Source of the DNA: Pseudomonas mangrovi
GTDB taxonomy: Bacteria; Pseudomonadota; Gammaproteobacteria; Pseudomonadales; Pseudomonadaceae
Assembly: GCF_003052585.1 (NCBI RefSeq)
Contig: NZ_QASN01000022.1
Coordinates: forward strand, 1 to 64,000
Length of the DNA stretch: 64,000 nt
Reading direction: 5' to 3'
This document shows positions 47,457 through 55,763 of this stretch, piece by piece. The translations under genes were made by a program, and so were the position numbers. How positions within the stretch are numbered: position 1 is the first letter of the stretch; each line of letters begins with the position of its first letter. The notes below the pieces were generated by a model. The model did not search any database, had not been told where the DNA came from, and saw only the letters and a program-made list of their open reading frames with translations.

Positions 47457-47768
47457 ATGAACGAAATTGAGAATTTAAGTAAGAGACTTCAGGCTTCCAT
47501 TTTTGAGCTGTTGGGGCCTATTCAGGCTACCAAGGAGATAAATTACGAGGCTTTTAATAGGGCCGATGAAGTAGGGCGAGAGTTGACGCGTTTGCTCAAA
47601 GGGCAAGAGCTATTGCCCAAGGGTGCTCTGTACAGTTTGGATATGGCAGTGGGTGTTCTACTTAATGAAGCAGAATACTGTCGCGACAAGGAGGAAGTTT
47701 TAGCAGTGGCTAGAGCACTTCGTCTGACATATGGGTTGCTGCTTTGTGGAGAGGCTCATGATGAGTAA
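47457..47768 (+). CDS. hypothetical protein, 103 aa
   Basis: I do not recognise this protein. It is helical in appearance (NLSKRLQASIFELLGPIQA) with no membrane segment or signal peptide. The ATG at 47457 is preceded by GGGGTGGGG; a GTG at 47448 would add three residues. Low GC and flanking CTGTCCCC motifs on both sides suggest a small mobile or inserted segment. Confidence 0.6.
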   Translation: MNEIENLSKRLQASIFELLGPIQATKEINYEAFNRADEVGRELTRLLKGQELLPKGALYSLDMAVGVLLNEAEYCRDKEEVLAVARALRLTYGLLLCGEAHDE

Positions 47769-47780
47769 ATGCACGAGCCA

Positions 47781-47799
47781 AAATTAAATCTGTCCCCTT
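47781..47799 (+). repeat. AAATTAAATCTGTCCCCTT motif, copy 2
   Basis: It is the second strong copy of the motif at 47368 and lies 12 bp after the small gene's stop. The two copies have the same orientation, so they form a direct repeat around that gene. Confidence 0.5.
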
Positions 47800-47932
47800 G
47801 TAAATAGTTTCTAATGTTTAGAATCTTCGGGGGATTAGAGAAGGGGGCATTAATTTCTCCGGGGAAAATCACAATTAACCATCCCATTAATCGTGGTCGA
47901 AATCGGCCCCATTTTTTTCAGCGCCATATCCC

Positions 47933-47965
47933 AGGCCGCCCCGTCACCCACGAGGCGGCCTTTTT
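47933..47965 (+). terminator. terminator hairpin between the small gene and terC
   Basis: AGGCCGCC and GGCGGCCT pair across an 11-nt loop and are followed by TTTTT on the plus strand, 2 bp from the terC stop. It stops plus-strand transcripts; on the minus strand it lacks a strong U run but may still act at the terC end. Confidence 0.75.
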
Positions 47966-47967
47966 CG

Positions 47968-48729
47968 TCACTGAGACAACGCCGCCTTCTTCTGCCTGGC
48001 CCGGCGCGCGAACATGTTCAGTACCTCGACGCCTGCGGAGAACGCCATCGCGGCATACACGTAGCCTTTGGGGACGTGGGCGCCGAAGCCTTCTGCGATC
48101 AGCGTCATGCCGATCATCAGCAAAAAGCCCAGCGCGAGCATGACCACGGTCGGGTTGTCGTTGATGAACTTGGCCAGCGGGTTAGCCGCCAGGAGCATCA
48201 CGGTGACCGCGACAACGACGGCGACGACCATGATAGCCACATGGTCGGTCATGCCCACCGCGGTGATGATGCTGTCGACCGAGAACACCAGATCCAGCAG
48301 CAGGATCTGCGCGATGGCGGCGCTGAAGCCCATCACCGCTGCGCCCTCCAGGGCCTTGCCTTCGAACATGTCGCCGCCAGGGGTCGGGTCCACGCTGTGG
48401 TGGATTTCCTTGGTGGCCTTCCAGAGCAGGAACAGGCCGCCGGCAATCAGGATCATGTCCTTCCAGGAGAAGGCGTTGCCAAACAGCTCGACCACCGGCT
48501 CGGTGAGCTGAACGATCCAGGCCACGGTGCCGAGCAGACCCAGGCGCAGCACCAACGCCAGGGTTATGCCGATGCGCCGGGCGCGCTCGCGCTGATGCTC
48601 CGGAAGCTTGTTGGTCAGGATCGAGATGAAGATCAGGTTGTCGATGCCGAGGACCACCTCCATGGCGATCAGGGTGGCCAGGGCGACCCAGGTGTTGGGT
48701 TCGGAAAACAGCTGGATAAGCGATTCCAT
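47968..48729 (-). CDS. TerC/YgjT-family integral membrane protein
   Basis: The 253-residue protein has seven predicted membrane helices and the TerC signature acidic residues in EVVLGIDNLIFISI and DLVFSVDSIITAVG. Members are linked to tellurite resistance and to metal (often manganese) export or metalation of exported proteins. The ATG at 48729 has AAGAGAG upstream; the frame's TTG at 48732 adds one residue. It is next to a metal efflux operon, which fits a metal role but is not proof. Confidence 0.88.
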   Translation of the reverse strand: MESLIQLFSEPNTWVALATLIAMEVVLGIDNLIFISILTNKLPEHQRERARRIGITLALVLRLGLLGTVAWIVQLTEPVVELFGNAFSWKDMILIAGGLFLLWKATKEIHHSVDPTPGGDMFEGKALEGAAVMGFSAAIAQILLLDLVFSVDSIITAVGMTDHVAIMVVAVVVAVTVMLLAANPLAKFINDNPTVVMLALGFLLMIGMTLIAEGFGAHVPKGYVYAAMAFSAGVEVLNMFARRARQKKAALSQ

Positions 48730-48876
48730 CAAGGCTCTCTTGGACTAGTCAGGTGATATCCCCGAAACGGGGGAACGGCAGCGGGAGCTTTCGGAAGGGG
48801 CACGCAAGAAGCTCTTCGCTCCGTCCGATTGTATCCGGGCAATTCGGTTCCGGCTCCATGCGAATCAGGGGACCTA

Positions 48877-48903
48877 CCACGATTGGTTGACGCTGGATCG
48901 TGG
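48877..48903. repeat. CCACGAT hairpin, block A
   Basis: CCACGATTGGTTGACGCT...GATCGTGG is an imperfect 27-bp dyad. A sister of the same length and outer sequence lies at 49316-49342. Each precedes a 15-bp repeat array, so the two form the left edge of a duplicated block. Confidence 0.65.
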
Positions 48904-48935
48904 TCGGTTCCGGACGTGTAATTCTGGGCTTGTAG

Positions 48936-48994
48936 TCCCGGACGGGCACGTCCCGGACGGGCATGTCCCGAACGGGCATGTCCCACACGGGCAG
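48936..48994. repeat. 15-bp tandem repeat array A (about 4 units)
   Basis: The units are TCCCGGACGGGCACG, TCCCGGACGGGCATG, TCCCGAACGGGCATG and TCCCACACGGGCAG. Read on the minus strand they would encode repeats of the type PVRDM. The array abuts the copied czcA tail directly. A second array of the same family lies at 49347-49408. Confidence 0.85.
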
Positions 48995-49070
48995 CCGCTC
49001 GGCTTCGCGGCGGCCGAACAGCCAGAACATCGCTGGCGTCAGGTGGGTGTCGAGCAGGGTCGAGCGGATC
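48991..49070 (-). pseudogene. duplicated 3' fragment of the czcA-like gene
   Basis: These 80 bp match 49444-49523, the last part of the czcA-like gene, with six mismatches and no gaps. Translated on the minus strand it gives TLLDTHLTPAMFWLFGRRE, against TLLDTYLTPAMFWLFGRRE in the intact gene. The fragment lacks everything upstream and runs directly into repeat array A, so it is a remnant. The gap 48730-49414 holds only this fragment, two repeat arrays and the inverted-repeat element; I see no intact gene. Confidence 0.88.
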
Positions 49071-49074
49071 CGCT

Positions 49075-49194
49075 GTAGGGTGGACAACGCTCTGTTTGTC
49101 CACCACGCCTTCTGCAATGTATTCAACGAGAGCCGAAAATCCTGCACAGGCTGCGGCACTTGGTGGTGGATGAGGAAAGCGTCATCCACCCTAC
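49075..49194. repeat. 120-bp inverted-repeat (MITE-like) element
   Basis: The left end GTAGGGTGGACAACGC...GTCCACC and the right end GGTGGATGAGG...ATCCACCCTAC are inverted copies of about 30 bp, each also a small hairpin. The ends match those near 37.5-38 kb. It sits just after the copied czcA tail. There is no coding capacity. Confidence 0.8.
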
Positions 49195-49315
49195 AACGAC
49201 GGCGTTGACCGTGGCGTAGGGTGCGCGTAGCTAACGCTATGCCCCTTGAGCTGTAAATTGACCGTCCGCGCGTCCTGTCGGCGAGTTCTGCGAGTGCAAG
49301 GGCATCGGCGACAGA

Positions 49316-49342
49316 CCACGATTAACGAACGCCAAATCGTGG
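49316..49342. repeat. CCACGAT hairpin, block B
   Basis: CCACGATTAACGAACGCC...AAATCGTGG is the sister of the dyad at 48877-48903, with the same length and position relative to a repeat array. It marks the left edge of block B. Confidence 0.65.
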
Positions 49343-49346
49343 CCCG

Positions 49347-49408
49347 TTCCCACACGGGCCGTCCCACACGGGCCGTCCCGAACGGGCATGTCCCAGACGG
49401 GCCGTCCC
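49347..49408. repeat. 14-15-bp tandem repeat array B
   Basis: The units are TTCCCACACGGGCCG, TCCCACACGGGCCG, TCCCGAACGGGCATG and TCCCAGACGGGCCG, clearly of the same family as array A. It ends 6 bp from the czcA stop codon, so it forms the immediate 3' flank of the efflux operon. Confidence 0.85.
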
Positions 49409-49414
49409 CTCTAC

Positions 49415-52400
49415 TCACAGCGCTTCGGCGCTTTCCTCCGCCAGCAGTCGCTCCGCTTCGCGGCGGCCGAACAGCCAGAACATCGCGGGCGTCAGGTAGG
49501 TGTCCAGCAGGGTCGAGCTGATCAGTCCGGCGAAGATCACCACCGCTACCGGATGCAGGATCTCGGTGCCGGGGCGTTCGGCTTCGAACAGCAGCGGCGC
49601 CAGGGCGAAGGCCGTCACCAGGGCGGTCATCAGCACCGGGCTCAAGCGCTCCAGCGAGCCGCGCAGGATCATCTGACGGCTGAACTGCTCACCCTCGAAA
49701 CGCATCAGGTTGATGTAGTGGCTGATCTTCAGAATGCCGTTGCGCACCGAGATGCCGGCCAGGGTGATGAAGCCGATCAGCGCCGCCACCGACAGCGGTT
49801 GTCCCGACAGCCACAGGCCGAGCACCGCGCCGACCAGCGCCAGCGGAATGTTGAGCATGATCAGCACGGAGAACAGGGCAGAGCGGTAGCGCCCGTAGAG
49901 CACCACGAACATCAGGCTCAGCGACACCAGCGAGAGTAGGGCGATCAGCCGCGAGGCTTCCTCCTGGGCCTGGAACTGCCCGCCGAGGGTGACGAAGTAG
50001 CCGTCCGGCAGGGGCTGTTCGCTGACCACCGTGCGGATGTCCGCGACTATGTCGGAGAGCGCGCGGTCCTGGCTGTTGGCGGAGATCACGATGCGCCGCT
50101 TGCCGTCGTCGCGGCTGATCTGGTTGGGGCCGTCGCTCACCTCGATCTGCGCCAGCAACGACAGCGGCACGGGCCCGGCGGGCGTATCGATCATCAGCGC
50201 GCCCAGCCCGTCTGCCGAACGGGCCTGCTCCGGCAGGCGCACCAGCAGGTCGAAGCGGCGGCCACCCTCGATGATCTGGGTGACCTTCTCGCCTTCGACC
50301 AGCGCCTGCAGCGTCTCCAGGATGCGCGGCGCCGCCACGCCGTACTGCGCCGCGGCGGCGTAGTCGATGCGCACCTTGATCTGTGGCGAAAGCACCTGCT
50401 TCTCGATCTCCAGGTCAGCCAGGCCGGGTATCTCGGCAAGTCGCTTGCGCAGCGCTTCGGCCTGGCTGCGCAGGGTGTCGAGATCGTCGCCGAACAGCTT
50501 GATGGCGATCTGCGAGCGCACCCCGGAGAGCATGTGATCGATACGGTGCGAGATCGGCTGGCCGATGCTCACCGCGGCCGGCAGGTTGACCAGGCGCGCA
50601 CGGATGTCGGCGTTGATCGCGTCCATGCTGCGGGTCAGCTCGGCCGCCGGCAGCAGGCCGATATCCAGCTCGCTGACATGGACGCCCTCGGCGTGCTCGT
50701 CCAGCTCGGCGCGGCCGCTGCGCCGGCCGACGTGGGTCACCTCCGGCACCTGCGCCAGCAGGCGTTCGGCCTGGGTGGCCACGGCAGAGGATTCGGCCAG
50801 GGTCACGCCGGGGTTCAGGCGCAGGCCGACCAGTAGCGTGCCTTCGTTGAACGGCGGCAGGAAGGTGCGCGCAAAGAACGGCACGCTCACCGCTGCCAGC
50901 AGCACCGCCAGCAGGGCGCCGGCGAGCACCGGGCACGGATGGTCGAGCGCCCGTTGCAGGCTGCTCTGATAACCACGCTTGAGCCAGGCCAGTAGGCGCG
51001 TATCGCCATGCCCGAGGGACTTCATGCCGGGCAGCAGATAGAGCGCGAGCACCGGGGTGAGCGTCATCGAGACCAGCAGCGAGGCCAGGGTCGAGACGAT
51101 AAAGGCGATCCCCAGCGGCACGAACAGCCGTCCTTCCATGCCCGGCAGGGCGAACAGCGGCAGGAACACCAGGACGATGATCAGGGTGGCGTAGAGGATT
51201 GCCGAGCGCACCTCGAGCGAGGCCGCGACCACCAGCGGCAGCGCGGCGAGACGTTGGCCCAGCGGCTTTTCCCGCTCCTGCTTCATCCGCCGCATGATGT
51301 TCTCGACATCCACCACGGCATCGTCGACCAGGCTGCCGATGGCGATGGCCAGGCCGCCCAGGGTCATGGTGTTGATCGACATGCCGAAGTAGCGGAACAC
51401 CAGCACCGTGACCAGGATCGAGGTGGGAATCGCGACCAGGGCGATCAGCGTCGGCCGCAACGAGCCGAGGAAGAACAGCAGCACCACCGCGACGAACGCC
51501 GAGGCGCCGATCAGCTTGCCCTGCAGGGTGCTGATCGAGGCCTCGATGAAGTTCGCCTGGCGAAAGGTCACCTGCGGCGCCTGCATGCCTTCGGGCAGCG
51601 AGCGGCGCATGTCGTCCAGCGCGCTTTCCAGCGCGCGGGTCAGGGCCAGGGTGTCGGCGTCCGGCTGTTTCTGGATGCCGAGGATCACCGCCTGCTGGCC
51701 GGCGAAGCCGGCGTCGCCGCGTTTCGGCGCGGCGGCGAAGGTCACCTCTGCGATCTGCCCGAGCAGGATCGGCTGGCCATTGCGCAGGCCCAGCGGCAGG
51801 CCGGCGAGGGTCTCCAGGCTGGAGGTCTGGCCGAGGTGGCGGATCAGGTACTCGCGGCCGTTGAGTTCGAGGAAACCGCCGGAGGTATTGCTGGCGTAAC
51901 CGCGCAGCGCCTCGCGCAGCTCGCCGTGGCTGATCCCCAGCTGCGCCATGCGCGAGCTGTCCGGCTGCACCTGGAACTGGCGCACCTCGCCGCCGATGGG
52001 AATCACCTGGGCCACACCCGGCACCGCCAGCAGGCGTGGGCGCAGCACCCAGTCGGCGTATTCGCGCACCTGCATCGGGCTGATCCGTTCGGCATCGATC
52101 GGCAGCGCGATCTGCATGATCTCGCCCATGATCGAGGTGACCGGGCCCATGTGCGCCACCACGCCCGGCGGCAGGCTCTGTTCCATGCTGCCGAGGCGCT
52201 CGGCGACCATCTGCCGGGCGCGGAAGATCTCGCTGTCCCAGCTGAAGGTCAGGTAGATGAACGACAGGCCGCTGCTGGACACCGAGCGCACGCTCTCGAC
52301 CCCCGGCAGGCCGCTCATGGCGGTTTCCAGCGGCAGGCTGATCAGCTGTTCGACTTCCTCGGCGGCCATGCCGCCGGCTTCGGTCATCAGGGTCACGGTG

Positions 52401-52534
52401 GGCTTGTTGAGGTCGGGGAAAACGTCGACCGGCATGCGCGACAGGCTGACGGCGCCATAGGCCATCAGCACCAGGCTGGCGATCACCACCAGCAGGCGGT
52501 TGTTGAGACTGTGGCTGAGCAGAAGCTTGAACAT
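49415..52534 (-). CDS. heavy-metal RND efflux permease (CzcA-like, HME family)
   Basis: The 1039-residue RND pump has twelve membrane helices and starts KLLLSHSLNNRLLVVIASL. The N-terminal PVDVFPDLNKPTVT and the periplasmic layout are of the heavy-metal (HME) group. The fourth-helix motif reads IAIGSLVDDAVVDVEN, not the DFGxxxDGAxxxVEN of CzcA or the xGxxVDAAxVxxEN of CusA, so the metal cannot be named. It is last in the operon after the adaptor gene (13 bp). Its 3' end has been partly duplicated downstream. Confidence 0.9.
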   Translation of the reverse strand: MFKLLLSHSLNNRLLVVIASLVLMAYGAVSLSRMPVDVFPDLNKPTVTLMTEAGGMAAEEVEQLISLPLETAMSGLPGVESVRSVSSSGLSFIYLTFSWDSEIFRARQMVAERLGSMEQSLPPGVVAHMGPVTSIMGEIMQIALPIDAERISPMQVREYADWVLRPRLLAVPGVAQVIPIGGEVRQFQVQPDSSRMAQLGISHGELREALRGYASNTSGGFLELNGREYLIRHLGQTSSLETLAGLPLGLRNGQPILLGQIAEVTFAAAPKRGDAGFAGQQAVILGIQKQPDADTLALTRALESALDDMRRSLPEGMQAPQVTFRQANFIEASISTLQGKLIGASAFVAVVLLFFLGSLRPTLIALVAIPTSILVTVLVFRYFGMSINTMTLGGLAIAIGSLVDDAVVDVENIMRRMKQEREKPLGQRLAALPLVVAASLEVRSAILYATLIIVLVFLPLFALPGMEGRLFVPLGIAFIVSTLASLLVSMTLTPVLALYLLPGMKSLGHGDTRLLAWLKRGYQSSLQRALDHPCPVLAGALLAVLLAAVSVPFFARTFLPPFNEGTLLVGLRLNPGVTLAESSAVATQAERLLAQVPEVTHVGRRSGRAELDEHAEGVHVSELDIGLLPAAELTRSMDAINADIRARLVNLPAAVSIGQPISHRIDHMLSGVRSQIAIKLFGDDLDTLRSQAEALRKRLAEIPGLADLEIEKQVLSPQIKVRIDYAAAAQYGVAAPRILETLQALVEGEKVTQIIEGGRRFDLLVRLPEQARSADGLGALMIDTPAGPVPLSLLAQIEVSDGPNQISRDDGKRRIVISANSQDRALSDIVADIRTVVSEQPLPDGYFVTLGGQFQAQEEASRLIALLSLVSLSLMFVVLYGRYRSALFSVLIMLNIPLALVGAVLGLWLSGQPLSVAALIGFITLAGISVRNGILKISHYINLMRFEGEQFSRQMILRGSLERLSPVLMTALVTAFALAPLLFEAERPGTEILHPVAVVIFAGLISSTLLDTYLTPAMFWLFGRREAERLLAEESAEAL

Positions 52535-52547
52535 GAGGCGGCTCCCG

Positions 52548-53660
52548 TCAGCGGATCTGGTTGATCAGGCTGGCACCGCGTGTCACCACGCGATCACCGC
52601 TCTGCAAGCCGGACTCGATGGCGACGTCCGCGCCATCCAGTGCGCCGAAGGTCACCACGCGCGGCTCGAAGCGTTCGGCCTCGCGCTTGACCCAGACGAT
52701 GTCCTGGTTGGCGGCGTTCTTCACCAGCGCCGTTGCCGGCACGGCGAGCCCTTCCAGCGTCTGGCTGCCATGCACGAACACCTTCACCGGCTGGCCGACG
52801 GCCAACTGTGCCAGCGCCGGATGCTCGCCGGCGAACAGCATCGGCAGCGCCTGTTCGCGCAGGCTGCGGGCGGCACCGACGAAGCGCAGCGGGACGCGCT
52901 GCTCGTCCAGTGCCAGGGTCGCGCCTGCCACGTCGCTGGCCAAGGTCGGCTCGTAGGCCAGCACCTCCACCTGCAGCCGCGCCGGGTCGACGATCTCGAA
53001 CAGCAGCTCGCGGGCATCGACCACCTGGCCGGCGAACGCCGTGCTCGATGCGATCACCCCGGCCACCGGCGCGCGCAGCGTGTCGCGGGCAACACCTGCG
53101 TTGTCGAGGGCGCGCAGCTGGGCGTCGAGCCCGCTCAGTTCGGCGACGGCGGCTTCCAGCTCCTTGCGTGGCACCGTGTCGCTCAGCTCGCGCAGCCGGG
53201 CCACGCGCTTGTCGGCCAGGGCCCGCGCGGCGCGCAGCTCGCCCTGGCGCGCGGCCAGCTCGATACGCTCGGCGCCGGCCAGGCCGGGCACTACATAGGC
53301 GAGGATTTCATCCTTGCTGACCCGCTTGCCGACGCTGGGCAGGCCGTTCGGTCCGGCTTCCACGCGGCCGGCGATCAGCGCCTGGACCTTGCCACCGGCG
53401 TTGGGGTCCATGACCACCTTGCCGGCCAGCTCCCGCGCGCGCGGGCGGTTGGCCGGCTGTACCGGCAGGGTGCGCACGGCGAGCTGGCGCTGGGCGGGCT
53501 TGGGCAGGAACAGGCTGCCGTCCGGCAGGCGCTGCGGTGCGTCGCCGCTGGGTCGGGCGGCGGGTTGCTCGTCGTGGTCGTGGCCATCGTGGCTCCAGGC
53601 GGGCAGGCCGAGGGTGAGCAGGAACAGGCAGGCGGCGGTTCTGAGAATCGAAAGGGGCAT
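52548..53660 (-). CDS. heavy-metal RND periplasmic adaptor (CzcB-like)
   Basis: The 370-residue membrane-fusion protein has a signal peptide (cleavage near ...GLPAWS) followed by a His/Asp-rich start SHDGHDHDEQ that may bind metal, then a lipoyl-hairpin-barrel adaptor layout (VMDPNAGGKVQALIAGRVEA). AAGG lies seven bases before the ATG at 53660. A GTG at 53675 that overlaps the upstream stop (GTGA) is the alternative and adds five residues. Confidence 0.88.
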   Translation of the reverse strand: MPLSILRTAACLFLLTLGLPAWSHDGHDHDEQPAARPSGDAPQRLPDGSLFLPKPAQRQLAVRTLPVQPANRPRARELAGKVVMDPNAGGKVQALIAGRVEAGPNGLPSVGKRVSKDEILAYVVPGLAGAERIELAARQGELRAARALADKRVARLRELSDTVPRKELEAAVAELSGLDAQLRALDNAGVARDTLRAPVAGVIASSTAFAGQVVDARELLFEIVDPARLQVEVLAYEPTLASDVAGATLALDEQRVPLRFVGAARSLREQALPMLFAGEHPALAQLAVGQPVKVFVHGSQTLEGLAVPATALVKNAANQDIVWVKREAERFEPRVVTFGALDGADVAIESGLQSGDRVVTRGASLINQIR

Positions 53661-53671
53661 GGCGAAGACCT

Positions 53672-54385
53672 TCACGAGGCGCGCGAATCGGAGCGGGCAT
53701 GACGAACAGCCCAGAACAGGAGTGCCAGGGCAGCGAGCCCGCCGAGCAGCCAGAGCAGCAGGGGGCGGCCTGCGCTGGGTGCGTCGTCGTGGTCATGCTC
53801 GGCATGGGCAGGCGTCAACTCGCCCTGGAGGCGTTCGACGCTGGCGCCACGCACGACCCTGGCCTGCACGGCGATGGCGCCTTGCTCGGGCAGGGCCGGC
53901 AGATGGGCGTCGAAGGTGCCGGGTGCGCTCTGCTCGACCTCGACGGCAACGCCGTCCAGTTGCAGCGTCAGCTGGGCATCGGTCACCGGGCTGTTGTCAT
54001 GCCAGTCGTCGAGATAGAGCGTCAGCTCGTCACCATCGAGCACGCCGACCAGTTCCAGTCCGTGGGCCTGGATGGCGAAGCGCGGCAGGGCGCCTTCGAC
54101 GGCGGGCGCGGCAGTGGGTGAGGGTGCGTGGTCGTGGTCGTGGTCGTCGTTGTGGTCATGAGCGTGGCTTTCGCCGTCGTGGTCATGCTCATGGGTTTGG
54201 CTTCGGCCTTGGCCTCGGTCAGTTTCATGTTCATGTTCATGTTCATGTTCGTCGTGGCTCTGGCTCTGCTCGTGGGCATGCTCTTCGTGCGCGTGGTCAT
54301 GCTCGCCATGGGCGTGGACGCCAAGCGGCAGCAGACCGAGGAGCACGGCGACGCTGCCGATGAGCAGGGGGCGGTACGAATTCAT
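53672..54385 (-). CDS. His-rich membrane-anchored periplasmic protein of the metal efflux operon
   Basis: The 237-residue protein has a signal peptide ending at VHA, then about 70 residues made mostly of His, Asp and Glu (HGEHDHAHEEHAHE and HDHNDDHDHDHA are typical). A beta-type domain of about 110 residues follows (LPRFAIQAHGLELVGVLDG), then a C-terminal membrane helix (LLLWLLGGLAALALLFW). I infer a metal buffer that hands ions to the adaptor or pump. The DNA of the His-rich part is a set of short CAT/GTC-rich repeats. No named family is recognised with certainty. Confidence 0.8.
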   Translation of the reverse strand: MNSYRPLLIGSVAVLLGLLPLGVHAHGEHDHAHEEHAHEQSQSHDEHEHEHEHETDRGQGRSQTHEHDHDGESHAHDHNDDHDHDHAPSPTAAPAVEGALPRFAIQAHGLELVGVLDGDELTLYLDDWHDNSPVTDAQLTLQLDGVAVEVEQSAPGTFDAHLPALPEQGAIAVQARVVRGASVERLQGELTPAHAEHDHDDAPSAGRPLLLWLLGGLAALALLFWAVRHARSDSRAS

Positions 54386-54413
54386 TCAGTGGGTTCCTTG
54401 TCGGTAGGCCGGC

Positions 54414-55655
54414 TCATTCGGGCAGCAGGCCGAGGGCCTGGCGCAGTGCGGAGACCGCGGCGGCCTGGTCGAGGCGGGCCAGGGCATGCTGGCGGCGGGC
54501 ATCGTCGGCATCGCGCTCGGCGAGCAGACGGGTCGGCAGATCGATTTCACCGAGGCGAAAGGCCTTGTCCATGAAGCCGCGGGCTTCGCCGGCCAGCCGG
54601 CTGCGCCGCTGTGCGGCATCGGCCTGGACCCGCGCGGCGTCGAGCTGCAGGCGGGCCAGGGCGATCTCGCCGTGCAGGCGCTGGCGCTCCAGGCGCGCCT
54701 GGGCTTCGGCCTCGATGGCCTGCGCCTCGGCGCTCGACTGCCTCAAGCGGGTGCGACTGGGCGAACCGAGCGGCACGCGCAGGCCCACGGTGATGCTCTG
54801 GTCGTAGGCCTCCCCGGGGTCGCGGCTGCGGGTGGTGGCAAGGGTCAGCTCGGGGTTGCCCTGGCGTTGCGCACGGCTGAGTTCGGCGGCGCGGCGGGCT
54901 GCCTCGGCGCGGTCGAGCAGGGCGCGGATCTGCGGATGCCGACCGTCCAGGCTGGCGAGTTCGCTGGGTACGCTGGGAAGCGCCTCGCCGCTGGCGTCGC
55001 CGTTGTCGCTTGGCGTGACGCCGGTCAGGCCATACAGGCGCTGACTGGCCAGAGCTTCGGCGCTGCGGCTGCGCGCCTGCTCGCTCTCGGCCTGGGCCAG
55101 GGCAGCGTCGGCCTGGTGCTGGTCGACGCGCGCCAGCTCGCCGGCCTGGAAGCGCCGCGCCACATCGGCTGCCAGCAGACGGGCATGCGCCAGTCGTTCC
55201 TCGCCCAGGCGGCGCTCTTCACGGGCGCGCTGCCACGCCCAGTAGCTGTCACGTACCTGAGCGGCCGTGCGCAACTGCGCTGCCACGGCCTGACTGTCGA
55301 CCGCGCGCGACTGCGCATCGGCGAAGGCGCCGGCACGCCGGCGTTCGCCCGGCAGCCAGAGCGGGATCGCCAGGCCCAGGCTGTGCTCGCGCATGCCGTC
55401 GTTGCCATTCAACTGGTCGCCTTCGCTGGACAGCTCAAGCGCCAACGGCTCGGCGCTCCAACTGCGGGCGATTTCGCTGCCGGCCTGGGCGGCTGCCTGG
55501 TGGCTGGCCAGCGCCTGGGCCTCGGGTTGCTGCTGCCAGGCCAGCTCGAAGGCCTGTTGCAGGGTGAAGCTGGTTTCGCCGGCATGCGCCTGGCTGCCGC
55601 TCAGCAGAGCAAGCAGCGCACAGCGCAGCCAGCGTGATCGCGTGGATGGGTACAT
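54414..55655 (-). CDS. heavy-metal efflux outer-membrane factor (CzcC-like)
   Basis: The 413-residue TolC-family protein has a signal peptide ending at SQAHA. Its outer-membrane-factor repeats include FTLQQAFELAWQQQPEAQAL and RGNPELTLATTRSRDPGEAYDQ, the latter typical of CzcC/CusC-type metal exporters. There is no lipobox. It lies 28 bp before the His-rich gene and forms the exit duct of the pump. Confidence 0.87.
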   Translation of the reverse strand: MYPSTRSRWLRCALLALLSGSQAHAGETSFTLQQAFELAWQQQPEAQALASHQAAAQAGSEIARSWSAEPLALELSSEGDQLNGNDGMREHSLGLAIPLWLPGERRRAGAFADAQSRAVDSQAVAAQLRTAAQVRDSYWAWQRAREERRLGEERLAHARLLAADVARRFQAGELARVDQHQADAALAQAESEQARSRSAEALASQRLYGLTGVTPSDNGDASGEALPSVPSELASLDGRHPQIRALLDRAEAARRAAELSRAQRQGNPELTLATTRSRDPGEAYDQSITVGLRVPLGSPSRTRLRQSSAEAQAIEAEAQARLERQRLHGEIALARLQLDAARVQADAAQRRSRLAGEARGFMDKAFRLGEIDLPTRLLAERDADDARRQHALARLDQAAAVSALRQALGLLPE

Positions 55656-55763
55656 CCGATTCTCCAGTGATGAAAAGACACGGGGAATCGGCGAAACGGC
55701 GGGTGGTATCGGTGGCGAACCCGTTGGGGGCCGCGTCTGGAAATCCGGTCTTCGTCTCGCCGA

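Noticed and set aside
48749..49189. 146-aa minus-strand frame across the czcA remnant
   Set aside because: It joins a czcA tail to a 15-bp repeat array and flanking sequence by chance, with no start signal; it is annotated as a remnant instead.
48936..49408. Possible CRISPR array
   Set aside because: Units are 14-15 bp, directly adjacent without spacers, and no cas genes are near.
51008..52564. 518-aa plus-strand frame opposite the czcA-like gene
   Set aside because: It is an antisense shadow in high-GC DNA with low-complexity composition and no domain.
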